A stretch of DNA of 64,000 nucleotides from Aristolochia californica (lineage: Eukaryota; Streptophyta; Magnoliopsida; Piperales; Aristolochiaceae): NCBI GenBank assembly GCA_029961685.1, contig JARWKL010000007.1, positions 23,569,013 to 23,633,012 on the forward strand, written 5' to 3'. A model generated the notes under the pieces. That model did no database searches and was not told where the DNA came from. It saw only the letters and a program-made list of their open reading frames with translations. Both the position numbers and the translations under genes were made by a program. Positions 10,447 through 23,400 of this stretch are shown here, piece after piece. Every line of letters starts with the position of its first letter. The stretch's first letter is position 1.

Positions 10447-13400
10447 ACATGTGTAGAAAAAATCTCCTTCATGTAAAATTCAAAGCTATTAGGGTTCGAC
10501 TAGTGGAATTTCCAAAACTTGGATAACAAAACTTATGTGTTCATTTGTGGTGAATAAATTTTCTTTATTTTCATTTTTATTGTTTTAAATTTTTTCCATA
10601 CATCAACTATAAAAATTTCATTTTGTTGTGAGCTTTTTACCTTTTTTTTTTTCGGGATAAAGGGAGAGCGAAAACTTGAAGTTTTGATTTAAGAAAAAAG
10701 TGTACATCTAAAATGGAAAAGCACAATGAACAAATGTAGAGAGAGATAATTCCAAAGAGTGTCTATATTTTTTAGGGATTGTAATCTATTTTTATTTTTA
10801 TTTCACAGGTTTTGCAATCATCTGGAAAAGGGGGAGGCGGGGGTTTCTTAACTGAGTGTTGAATTGAAATCCATAAGTCATTTCTTACAAAAATATAGCC
10901 CGTTACGCATGATAATTCACTTTACGAACTATGATGGTTAGGTAACCTTTTTGAAAGTGGGCAAAATAATGACTTGTTATACTCGAGTAAATATCCCACC
11001 GCACGTTCACCTTAGAATTTAATGAGCGTTTATTATTCTCTTTAAAAGCATTACATCCATAGGTCATTTGAATATTTAACATGTTTCAAGTATGCATATC
11101 CATTTTTAAAACATTTGTAGAAAAAATCTCCTTCATGTAAAATTCCAAGCTATTAGGGTTGGACTAGTGGAATTTCCCAAACTTGGATAACAAAACTTTT
11201 GTGTTCATTTATGGTGTGTGAATAAATTTTCTTTATTTACATTTGTTATTGTTTTAATTTTTTTTCATACATCAACTACAAAATTTTCATTTGGTTGTAT
11301 CTATTTGCCTTTTTTGTTGACAGAATGAACGAAGAGCGAAAACACAAAGTTCTGATTTAAGAAAAAAGTGTACATCTAAAATAGAAATGCACAATACACA
11401 AATGTAGAGAGAGATAATTCCAAAGAGTGTCTGTAATTTTTAGGGACTGTAAGCACTTTTTCGTTTTTATATCTAAAGTTTTGCATTCGTCGGGAAAAGG
11501 GGGAGGCGGGGGATTTTTAACTTAGGGTTGACTTCCAATCCATAATTCATTACTTACAAAAATATAGCCCGTTACGCTTGATAAATCACTTTACGATCAT
11601 CTATGATTGTTATGTCAGCCTTTTGCAAAAGGGGAAAATAATGGCAAGTTTGACTGGGGTAAATATCCCACTGCAAGTTGACTTGAGAATTTAATGAGCG
11701 TTTGTTATTATTCTCTTTAAAAGCTTTACATCCATAAATCATTTGCATCTTTAACATGTTTCAAACATGGATATCCATTTTTAAAACATGTGTAGAAGAA
11801 ACCTCTTTCTTGTAAAATTCCAAGCTATTAAGGTTAAACTAGTGGAATTTCCCAAACTTGGATAACAAAATTTATGTGTTAATTTGTGGTGTGTGAATAA
11901 ATTTTATTTATTTACATTTTTTATTGTTTTAAATTTTTTTCATACATCAACTATAAAATTTTCATTTGCTGGTGAGCTTTTTACCTTTTTTGTTTTCGGG
12001 ATAAAGGGAGAGCGAAAACTTAAAGTTTTGATTTAAGAAAAAAGTGTAGATCTAAAATGGAAAAGCACAATGTACAAATGTAGAGAGAGATAATTCCAAA
12101 GAGTGTCTGTATTTTTTAGGGATTGTAAGCTATTTTTAGTTTTATATCTCAGGTTTTGCAATCATCGAGAAAAGGGGGAGGTGGGGGTTTCTTAACTGAG
12201 TGTTGAATTGCAATCCATAAGTCATTTCTTACAAAAATATAGCCCGTTACGCATGATAATTCACTTTACAATCAACTATGATTGTTAGGTATCCTTTTTC
12301 AAAGTGGGCAAAATAATGACTTGTTAGACTCGGGTAAATATCCCACCGCACGTTCACTTTAGAATTTAATGAGCATTTGTTATTCTCTTTAAAAACTTTG
12401 CATCCATAGGTCATTTGAATCTTTAACATGTTTCAAGCATGCACACCCATTTTTAAAACATTTGTAGAAAAATCTCCTTCATGTAAAATTCCAAGCTATT
12501 AGTGTTGGACTAGTGGAATTTCCCAAACTTGGATAACAAAACTTTTGTGTTCATTTGTGGTGTGTGAATAAATTTTCTTTATTTACATTTGTTATTGTTT
12601 TAATTTTTTTTCATACATTAACTACAAAATTTTCATTTGGTTGTAGCTATTTGCCTTTTTTGTTGACGGGATGAACGGAGAGCGAAAACACAAAGTTCTG
12701 ATTTAAGAAAAAAGTGTACATCTAAAATAGAAATGCACAATGCAAAAATGTAGAGAGAGATAATTCCAAAGAGTCTGTAATTTTTAGGGATTGTAAGCAC
12801 TTTTTCGTTTTTATATCTAAAGTTTTGCATTCGTCGGGAAAAGGGGGAGGCGGGGGATTTTTAACTTAGGGTTGACTTCCAATCCATAATTCATTACTTA
12901 CAAAAATATAGCCCGTTACGCTTGATAAATCACTTTCTGATCATCTATGATTTTTATGTCAGCCTTTTGCAAAAGGAGAAAATAATGGCAAGTTTGACTG
13001 GGGTAAATATCCCACTGCAAGTTGACTTGAGAATTTAATGAGCGTTTGTTATTCTCTTTAAAAGCTTTGCATCCATAGATCATTTGCATCTTTAACATGT
13101 TTCAAACATGGATATCCATTTTTAAAACATGTGTAGAAGAAATCTCTTTCTTGTAAAATTCCAAGCTATTAAGGTTAAACTAGTGGAATTTCCAAAACTT
13201 GGATAACAAAATTTATGTGTTAATTTGTGGTGTGTGAATAAATTTTCTTTATTTACATTTTTTATTGTTTTAAATTTTTTTCATACATCAACTATAAAAT
13301 TTTCATTTTGTGGTGAGCTTTTTACCTTTTTTGTTTTCGGGATAAAGGGAGAGCGAAAACTTAAAGTTTTGATTTAAGAAAAAAGTGTAGATCTAAAATG

Positions 13401-14470
13401 GAAAAGCACAATGTACAAATGTAGAGAGAGATAATTCCAAAGAGTGTCTGTATTTTTTAGGGATTGTAAGCTATTTTTAGTTTTATATCTCAGGTTTTGC
13501 AATCATCGAGAAAAGGGGGAGGCGGGGGTTTCTTAACTGAGTGTTTAATTGCAATCCATAAGTCATTTCTTACAAAAATATAGCCCGTTACGCATGATAA
13601 TTCACTTTACAATCAACTATGATTGTTAGGTAACCTTTTTGAAAGTGGGCAAAATAATGACTTGTTAGACTCGGGTAAATATCCCACCGCACGTTCACTT
13701 TAGAATTTAATGAGCGTTTGTTATTCTCTTTAAAAGCTTTGCATCCATAGATCATTTGCATCTTTAACATGTTTCAAACATGGATATCCATTTTTAAAAC
13801 ATGTTTAGAAGAAATCTCTTTCTTGTAAAATTCCAAGCTATTAAGGTTAAACTAGTGGAATTTCCAAAACTTGGATAACAAAATTTATGTGTTAATTTGT
13901 GGTGTGTGAATAAATTTTCTTTATTTACATTTTTTATTGTTTTAAATTTTTTTCATACATCAACTATAAAATTTTCATTTTGTGGTGAGCTTTTTACCTT
14001 TTTTGTTTTCGGGATAAAGGGAGAGCGCAAACTTAAAGTTTTGATTTAAGAAAAAAGTGTAGATCTAAAATGGAAAAGCACAATGTACAAATGTAGAGAG
14101 AGATAATTCCAAAGAGTGTCTGTATTTTTTAGGGATTGTAAGCTATTTTTAGTTTTATATCTCAGGTTTTGCAATCATAAAGAAAAGGGGGAGGCGGGGG
14201 TTTCTTAACTGAGTGTTTAATTGCAATCCATAAGTCATTTCTTACAAAAATATAGCCCGTTACGCATGATAATTCACTTTACAATCAACTATGATTGTTA
14301 GGTAACCTTTTTGAAAGTGGGCAAAATAATGACTTGTTAGACTCGGGTAAATATCCCACCGCACGTTCACTTTAGAATTTAATGAGCATTTGTTATTCTC
14401 TTTAAAAACTTTGCATCCATAGGTCATTTGAATCTTTAACATGTTTCAAGCATGCACATCCATTTTTAAA
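10447..14470. repeat. Block 4: ~1.34-kb dimer HOR with a duplicated unit
   Basis: Units 10447-11110, 11786-12457, 13127-13798 and 13799-14470 are close variants of one N unit. They share gataattcactttac, gaaagtgggc and, in most, gtagatctaaaatgg. Units 11111-11785 and 12458-13126 are close variants of one chimeric unit sharing gcgaaaacacaaag and a T-type front followed by a K-type back. The layout is dimer, dimer, N unit, N unit. Private markers such as aatttatgtgttaatttgtg occur at about 11869, 13208 and 13881. This block is more homogeneous than its flanks and probably expanded more recently than they did. Confidence 0.8.
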
Positions 14471-17400
14471 ACATGTGTAGAAAAAATCTCCTTCATGTAA
14501 AATTCCAAGCTATTTGGGTTGGACTAGTATAATTTCCCAAACTTGGATAACAAAACTTTTGTGTTCATTTGTGGTGTGTGAATAAATTTTCATTATTTAC
14601 ATTCGTTATTGTTTTAATTTTTTTTCATACATCAACTATAAAATTTTCATTTTGTTGTATCTATTTGCCTTTTTTGTTTACGGGATGAAGGGAGAGCGAA
14701 AACTCAAAGTTCTGATTTAAGAAAAAAGTGTACATCTAAAATAGAAATGCACACAGCACAAATGTAGAGAGAGATAATTCCAAAGAATGTCTGTAATTTT
14801 TAGGGATTGTAAGCACTTTTTCGTTTTTATATCTAAAATTTTGCATTCATCTGGAAAAGGGGGAGGAGGGGATTTTTAACTTAGGGTTAACTTCCAATCC
14901 ATTATTCATTTATTACAAAAATAAAGCCTGTTACGCATGATAAATCACTTTACAATCATTTATGATTGTTTGGTCAACTTTTTGAAAATGGGCAAAATAA
15001 TGGCCTGTTTGACTCGGGCAAATATCCCACCGCACGTTCACTTGAGAATTTAATGAGCGTTTGTTATTCTTTTTAAAATCTTTGGATCCATAGGTCATTT
15101 GAATCTTTAATATGTTTCTAGCATGCATATTCATTTTTAAAACATGTGTAGAAAAAATCTCCTTCATGTAAAATTCGGAGATATTAGGGTTGGACTAGTG
15201 GAATTTTCAAAACTTGGATAAAAAAAATTTTATATTCATTTGTGGTGTGTGAATAAATTTTATTTATTTAATTTTTTTATTGTTTTAAAATTTTTCCATA
15301 CATCAACTGTAAAAGTTTTTATTTGTTGTGATCTATTTGACTTTTTTGTATACGGGATGAAGGGAGAGCGAAAAACTCAAAGTTTTGTTTTAAGAAAAAA
15401 GTGTAGATCTAAAATGGAAATGCACAATGCTCAAATGTAGAGAGAGATATTTCCAAAGAGTGTATGTCAATTTTAGGGATTTTAGCACTTTTTTTTATAT
15501 ATCTCAGGTTCTGCTATCGTCGGGAAAAGGGGGAGGCGGGGGATTTTTAATCGAGTGTTGACTCCGAATCCAAAAGTCATTTCTTACAAAAATATAGCCC
15601 GTTACGTATGATAAATCACTTTACAATCATCTATGATTGTTAGGTCAACTTTTTGAATAAGGGCAAAATAATGGCTTGTTTGACTCGGGCAAATATCCCA
15701 CCGCACGTTCACTTGAGAATTTAATGAGCGTTTGTTATTCTATTTAAAAGCTTTTGATCCATAGCTCATTTGCATATTTAACATTTTTCAAACATGCATA
15801 TCCATTTTTAAAACATGTGTAGAAAAAATCTCTTTCTTGTAAAATTCCAAGCTATTAGGGTTAAACTAATGGAATTTCCCAAACTTGGATAACAAAACTT
15901 TTGTGTTCATTTGTGGTGTGTGAATAAATTTTATTTCTTTACATTTGTTATGTTTTTTAAGAAAAAAGTGTACATCTAAAATGGAAATGCACAATGCACA
16001 AATGTAGAGAGATATAATTCCAAAGAGTATCTGTAATTTTTAGGGATTGTAAGAACTTTTTCATTTTCATATCTTAGGTTTTGCAATCGTCGGACAAAGG
16101 GAAAGGCGGGGATTTTTAACTGAGTGTTGCCTCCCAATCCTTCTGTCATTTCTTACAAAAATATACCCCATAACACTAGACAAATCGTTTTACAATCATC
16201 TATGATTGTTATGTCAGCTTTTGGCAAAAGGGAAAAATAATGGATTGTTTGACTTGGGTAAATATCCCACCACAAGTTCATTTGAGAATTTAATGAGCGT
16301 TTGTTATTCTTTTTAAAAGCTTTGCATCCATAGCTCATTTGTATCTTCAACATGTTTCAATCATGCATATTCATTTTTAAAACATGTGTAGAAAAAATCT
16401 CCTTCATGTAAAATTCCAAGCTATTAGGGTTGGACATGTGGAATTTCTCAAACTTTGATAACAAAACTTTTGTGTTCATTTGTGGTGTGTGAATAAATTT
16501 TCTTCATCTACATTAGTTATTGTTTTAAATTTTTTTCACACATCAACTATAAATTTTTTCTTTTGTTGTGATCTATTTGCCTTTTCTGTTGACGGGATAA
16601 AGGAAGAGTGAAAACTCAAAATTCTGATTTAACAAAAAACTGTACATCTAAAATGGAAATGCACAATGCATAAATGTAGAGAGAGATAATTCCAAAGAGT
16701 GTCTGTAATTTTTAAGGATCGTCAACACTTTTTCATTTTTATATCTAAGGTTTTGCAATCGTCGGGAAAAGGGGGAGGCGCGGGATTTTTAACTGAGTGT
16801 TGACTTCCAATCCATAAGTCATTTATTACAAAAATATAGCCTGTTACGGATGACAAATCACTTCACAATCATCTATGATTTTTAGGTCAACTTTTTGAAA
16901 ATGGGCAAAATAATGGCTTGTTTGACTCGGACAAATATCCCACCGCATGTTCACTTCAGAATTTAATAAGCGTTATTTATTCTCTTTAAAAGCTTTGGAT
17001 TCGTAGGTCATTTGAATCTTTAACATGTTTCAAGCATGCATATCCATTTTTAAAACATGTGTAGAAAAAATCTCCTTCAAGTAAAACTCCAAGCTATTAG
17101 AGTTGGACAAGTGGAATTTCCCAAACTTGGATAACAAAAATTTTGTGTTCATTTGTGGTGTGTGAATAAATTTTCTCTATTGACATTAGTTATTGATTTA
17201 ATTTTTTTCCATACATAACCTATAAAATTTTTATTGTGTTGTCATCTTGCCCTTTCGGTTTACCGGATGAAGGGAGAGCGAAAACTTAAAGTTCTAATTT
17301 AAGAAAAAAGTGTACATCTAAAATGGAAATGCAAATTGCACAAATGTATAAAGAGATAATTTCAAAGAGTGTCTGTAATTTTTAGGAATCGTAAGCACAT

Positions 17401-20400
17401 TTTTGTTTTTATATCTAAGGATTCGCAATCATCGGGAAAAGAAGGAGGCGGGGGATTTTTAACTGAGTGTTGACTTCTAATCCTTAAGTCATTTCTTACA
17501 AAAATATAGCCCGTTACACATGACAAATCACTTTACAATCATCTATGATTGTTAGGTCAACTTTCTGAAAATGGGCAAAATAATGGCTTGTTTGACTCGG
17601 GCAAATATCCCACCGCACGTTCACTTGAGAATTTAATGAGTGTTTGTTATTCTCTTTAAAAGCTTTGGAGCCATAGGTCATTTGAACCTTTAACATGTTT
17701 CTAGCATGCATATCCATTTTTAAAACATGTGTAGAAAAATCTCCTTCATGTAAAATTCCAAGATATTAGTGTTACTAGTGGAATTTCCCAAACTTGGATG
17801 AAAAAACTTTTGTGTTCATTTGTGGTGTGTGAATAAATTTTCCTTATTTACTTTATTTATTGTTTTAAATTTTTTCCGGACATCAACAATAAAATTTTCA
17901 TTATGTTGTGATCTATTTGCCTTTTCTTTTTACAGGATGAAGGAAGAGCGAAAACTCGAAGTTCATATTTAAAAAAAAAGTGTAGATCTAAACTGGAAAT
18001 GCACAATGTATAAATGTAGAGAGAGATAATTCCAAAGAGTGTCTGTATTTTTTTGGGATTGTAAGCACTTTTTCCTGTTTATATCTCAGGTTTTGCAATC
18101 ATCGGGAAAAGGGGGAGGCGTGGGATTTTTTAATGAGTGTTGACTCCCAATCCAAAAGTCATTTCTTACAAAAATATAACCCGTTAAGCATGATAAATCA
18201 CTTTACAATCATCTATTATTGTTATGTCAGATTTTTGCAAATCGGCAAAATAATGGATTTTTGACTCGGGTAAATATCCCACCACAAGTTCACTTGAGAA
18301 TTTAATGAGCGTTTGTTATTCTCATTAAAAGCTTTGCATCCATAGCTCATTTGAATCTTTAACATATTTCAAGAATGCATATCCATTTTTAAAACATGTG
18401 TAGAAAAAATCTCCTTCTTGTAAAATTCCAAGCTATTAGGGTTTACTAGTGGAATTTTCCAAACTTGGATAACAAAACTTTTATATTCCTTTGAGCTGTG
18501 TGAATAAATTTTCTTTTTTTAAATTTGTTATTGTTTTAAATTTTTTCCATACATCAACTATAAAATTTTAATTTTGTTATGAGCTTTTTGCCTTTTTTGT
18601 TTTCCAGATGAAGGGAGAGCGAAAACTCAAAGTTTTTATTTAAGAAAAAAGTGTACATGTAAAATGGAAAAGCACAATGACAAAATTTAAAGAGAGATAA
18701 TTCCAAAGAGTGTCTATATCTTTTAGGGATTGTAAGCTCTTTTTAGTTTTTATATCCCAGGTTTTGCAATCGTCGGGAAAAGGGGGTAGCGGAGGATTTT
18801 TAACTGAGTGTTGAATTGCAATCCATAAGTCATTTCTTAGAAAAATATAGCCCGTTACGCATGAAAAATCAGTTTACAATCATCTATGATTGTTAGGTCA
18901 ACTATTTGAAAATGGGCAAAATAATGGCTTGTTTGACTCCGGCAAATTTCCCACCGCACGTTCACTTGAGAATTTAATGAGCGTTTGTTATTCTCTTTAA
19001 AAGCATTGGATCCATAGGTCATTAGAATCTTTAACATGTTTCTAGCATGCATATCCATTTTTAAAACATGTGTTGAAAAAATCTCCTTCATGTAAAATTC
19101 CAAGATATTAGTGTTGGACTAGTGGAATTTCCAAAACTTGGATAACAAAACTTTTGTGTTCATTTGTGGTGTGTGAATAAATTTTGTTTATTTAAGTTTT
19201 TTATTTTTAAAAATTTCTTCTGTACATCAACAATAAAATTTTCATTTTGTTGTGATCTATTTACCATTTTTGTTTACGGGATGAAGGGAGAGCAAAGAAC
19301 TAGAAGTTTTGATTTAAGAAAAAAGTGTGCATCAAAAATGGAAATTCACAATGCAAAAATTTTGAGAGAGAAAATTCCAAAGAGTGTCCGTAATTTTTAG
19401 GGATTGTAAGCACTTTTTCGTTTTTATATCTCAGGTTTTGCAATTGTCGGGAAAAGGGGGAGGCGGGGGATTTTTAAGTGAGTGTTGACTCCCAATCCAA
19501 AAGTCATTTCTTACAAAAATATAGCCCGTTATGCATGATAAATCGCTTTACGATCATCGATGATTGTTATGTCAACTTTTTACAAATGGGCAAAATAATG
19601 GATTATTTGACTAGGGTAAATATCCCACCGCAAGTTCACTTGAGAATTTAATGAGCGTTTGTTATTCCATTTAAAAGCTATCCATCCATAGCTCATTTGA
19701 ATCTTTAACATGTTTCAAGCATGCATATCCATTTTTAAAACATGTGTAGGAAAAATCTCCTTCTTGTAGAATTCAGAGCTATTAGTATTAAACTAGTGGA
19801 ATTACCCAAAATTGGAGAACAAAACTTTTGTGTTCATTTGTGTTGTGTGAATAAATTTCAATTATTTACATTTTTTATTCTTTTAAATTTTTTCCAAACA
19901 TCAAATATAAAATTTTCATTTTGTTGTGAGCTTTTTGCCTTTTTTGTTTTCGGGATGAAGGGAGATCGAAAACTCAAAGTTTTGATTTAAGAAAAAAGTG
20001 TACATCTAAAATGGAAATTAACAATGCACAAATGTAGAGAGTGATAATTCCAAAGAATGTCTGTAATTTTTAGGGATTGTAAGCACTTTTTTGTTTTTAT
20101 ATCTCAGGTTTTGCAATCGTCGGGAAAAGGGGGAGGCAGGGGATTTTTAACTGAGTGTTGACTCCCAATCCAAAAGTCATTTCTTTCAAAAATACAATCA
20201 TTACGCATGATCAATAAATTTACAATCTTCCACGATTGTTATGCCAACTTTTTTCAAATGGGTATAATAATGGATTGTTTGACTCGTGTAAATATATCAT
20301 TGCAAGTTCACTTGAGAATTTAATGAGCGTTTGTTATTCTCTTTAAAAGTTTTGCATCCATAGATCATTGGAATCTTTAACATGTTTCAAGCATGCATAT

Positions 20401-20411
20401 CCATTTTTAAA
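14471..20411. repeat. Block 5: irregular unit order T-K-K-T-T-K-N-K-K
   Basis: Nine units with boundaries at 14471, 15142, 15813, 16382, 17055, 17725, 18394, 19066 and 19740. The third is only 569 bp because about 102 bp has been lost at about 15955. The K front of unit 15142-15812 is followed by a T-like back (gcttgtttgactcgggcaaa), another chimera. I see no clear HOR period here. Confidence 0.7.
15949..15966. other. ~102-bp deletion in a K-like unit
   Basis: The left T-rich part (ttgttatgttttt) is joined directly to taagaaaaaagtgtacatc. The missing piece runs from the AAATTTTTTCC stretch through the ggatgaagg segment. Both sides carry tttaa, which probably served as microhomology. The unit is 15813-16381 (569 bp). 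Confidence 0.8.
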
Positions 20412-23400
20412 ACATGTGTAGAAAAAATCTCCTTCTTGTAAAATTCCAAGCTATTAGGATTAAAATAGTGGAATTTCCCAAACATGGAAAACCAAACTTT
20501 TGTGTTCATTTGTTTTGTGTGAATAAATTTTCTTTATTTAAATTTTTGATTATTTAAAATTTTTCTAGACATCAGCTATAAAATTTTCATTTTGTTGTGA
20601 GTTGTTTGCCTTTTTTGTTTTCGGGATGAATGGAGAGCGAAAACTCAAAGTTTTCAATTAAGAAAAAAAAGTACATCTAAAATGGAAAAGTACAATGGAA
20701 AAATGTAGAGAGAGATAATTCCAAAGAGTGTCTGTATTTTTTAGGGATTGTAAGCTCTTTTTAGTTTTTATATCTCAGGTTTAGAAGTCGTCGGGAAAAG
20801 GGGGTGACGGGGGATTTTTAACTGAGTGTTGAATTGCAATCCATAAGTCATTTATTACAAAAATATGGCCTATTACTCATGATAAATCACTTTACAATCA
20901 TCTATAGTTGTTAGGTCAACTTTTTGAAATTGGGCAAAATAATGACTTGTTAGACTCGGGTAAATAACCCACCGCACGTTCACTTGAGAATTTAATGAGC
21001 GTTTGTTATTCTCTTTAAAAGCTTTGGATCCATAGGTCATTTCAAACTTTAATATGTTTCAAGCATGCATATCCATTTTTAAAACATGTGTAGAAAAAAT
21101 CTCCTTCATGTAATATTCCAAGCTATTAGGGTTGGACAAGTGGAATTTCCCAAACATGGATAACAAAACTTTTGTGTTCATTTGTGGTGTGTGAATAAAT
21201 TTTCTTTAATGACATTAGTTGTTGTTTTAAATTTTTTCCACACATCAACTATAAAATTTTTATTTTGTTGTGATCTATTTCCCTTTTTTGTTTACGGGAT
21301 GAAGGGAGAGCGAAAACTCAATGTTCTGAGTTAAGAGAAAAGTGTACATCTAAAATGGAAATGCACAATGCACAAATGTAGGGAGAGATAATTCCAAAGA
21401 GTGTCTGTAATTTTTAAGGATCGTAAGTACTTTTTCATTTTTATATCTAAGGTTTTGCAATCGTTGGGAAAAAGGGGAGGCGGGGGATTTTTAACCGAGT
21501 GTTGACTTCCAATCCATAAGTCATTTCTTAACAAAATATAGCCTGTTACGAATGACAATTGACTTTACAATCATCTATGATTGTTAGGTAAACTTTTTGA
21601 AATTGGGAAAAAAAAATTTTTTGACTCGGGCAAATTCCCCACCGCACATTCACTTGAGAATTTAATGACCATATGTTATTCTCTTTAAAAGCTTTGGATC
21701 CATTGGTCATTTGAATCTTTAACATGTTTCTAGCATGCATAACCATTTTTAAAACTTGTGTGGAAAAAATCTCCTTCATGTCAAATTCCAAGATATTAGT
21801 GTTGGACTAGTAGAATTTCCCAAACTTGGATAACAAAACTTTTGTGTTCATTTGTGATGTGTGAATAGATTTTCTTAATTTAATTTTTTGATTGTTTTAT
21901 ATTTTTTCTGTACATCAACAATCAAATTTTCATTTTGTTGTGATCTATTTGACTTGTTTTTTTACGGGATGAATGGTGAGCAAAAAACTCAATGTTTTGA
22001 TTTAAGAAAAAATTTTACATCTAAAATCGAAATGCACAGTGCACAAATGTAGAGAGATATAATTCCAAAGAGTGTCTGTAATTTTATGGGATTGGAAGTA
22101 CTTTTTCGTTTTTATATCTCTGGTTTTGCAATTGTCGTGAAAAGGGGGAGGCGGGGGATTTTTAACTAGGTGTTGAGTCCCAATCCAAAAGTCATTTCTT
22201 AAAAAAATATAGCCTGTTACGCATGATAAATACCTTTACAATCATCTATGATTCGTATGTCAGCTTTTTGCAATTGGGCAAAATAATGAATTGTTTGACT
22301 CGGGTAAATATCCCACCGCAAGTTCACTTGAGAATTTAATGAGCATTTGTTTCTCTTTAAAAGCTTTGCATCCATAGCTCATTTGCATCTTTAACATGAT
22401 TCAAACATGCATATCCTTTTTTAAAACATGTGTAGAAGAAATCTCTTTCTTGTTAAATTCCAAGCTATTAGGGTTAAACTTGTGGAATTTCCCAAACTTG
22501 GATAACAAAACTTTTGTGTTCATTTGTGTTGTGTGAATAAATTTTCTTTATTTACATTTGTTATTGTTTTAAATTTTTTCCATACATCAACTATAAAATT
22601 TTCATTTTGTTGAGAGCTTTTTGCCTTTTTTTCTTTTTGGGATGAAGGGAGAGCAAAAACTCAAAGTTTTGAAATAAGAAAAAAGTGAACATCTAAAATG
22701 GAAAAGCACAATGCACAAATTTAGAGAGAGAAAATTCCAAAGAGTGTCTGTATTATTTAGGGATGGCAAACTCTTTTTAGTTTTAATATGTCAGGTTTTG
22801 TAATCTTCGGGAAAAGTGGGTGGCGTGGGATTTTTAACTGAGTGTTGAATTACAATCCATAAGTCATTTCTTACAAAAATATAGCCCGTTATGCATGATA
22901 AATCACATTACAATCATCTATGATTGTTAGGTAAAATATTTTAAAATGGGCAAAATAATGACTTGTTAGACTTGGGTAAATATCCAACCGCACGTTCACT
23001 TGAGAATTTAATGAGCGTTTGTTATTCTCTTTAAAAGCTTTGGACCCACAGGTCATTTGAATCTTTAACATGTTTCTAGCATGCATATCCATTTTTAAAA
23101 CAATTGTAGAAAAAATCTCCTTCATGTAAAATTCAAAGATATTAGTGTTGGTCTAGTGGAATTTCCCAAACTTCGATAACAAAACTTTTGTGTTCATTTG
23201 TGGTGTGTGAATAAATTTTCTTTATTTACTTTTGTTATTGTTTTAAATTTTTTCCATACATCAACTATAAAATTTTCTTTTCGTTGTGAGCTTTTTGCCT
23301 TTTTTGTTTTCGGGATGAAGGGAGAGCGGCGACTCAAAGTTTTGATTGAAGAAAAAAGTGTACTTCTAAAATAGAAAAGCATAATGCAGAAATGTAGAGA

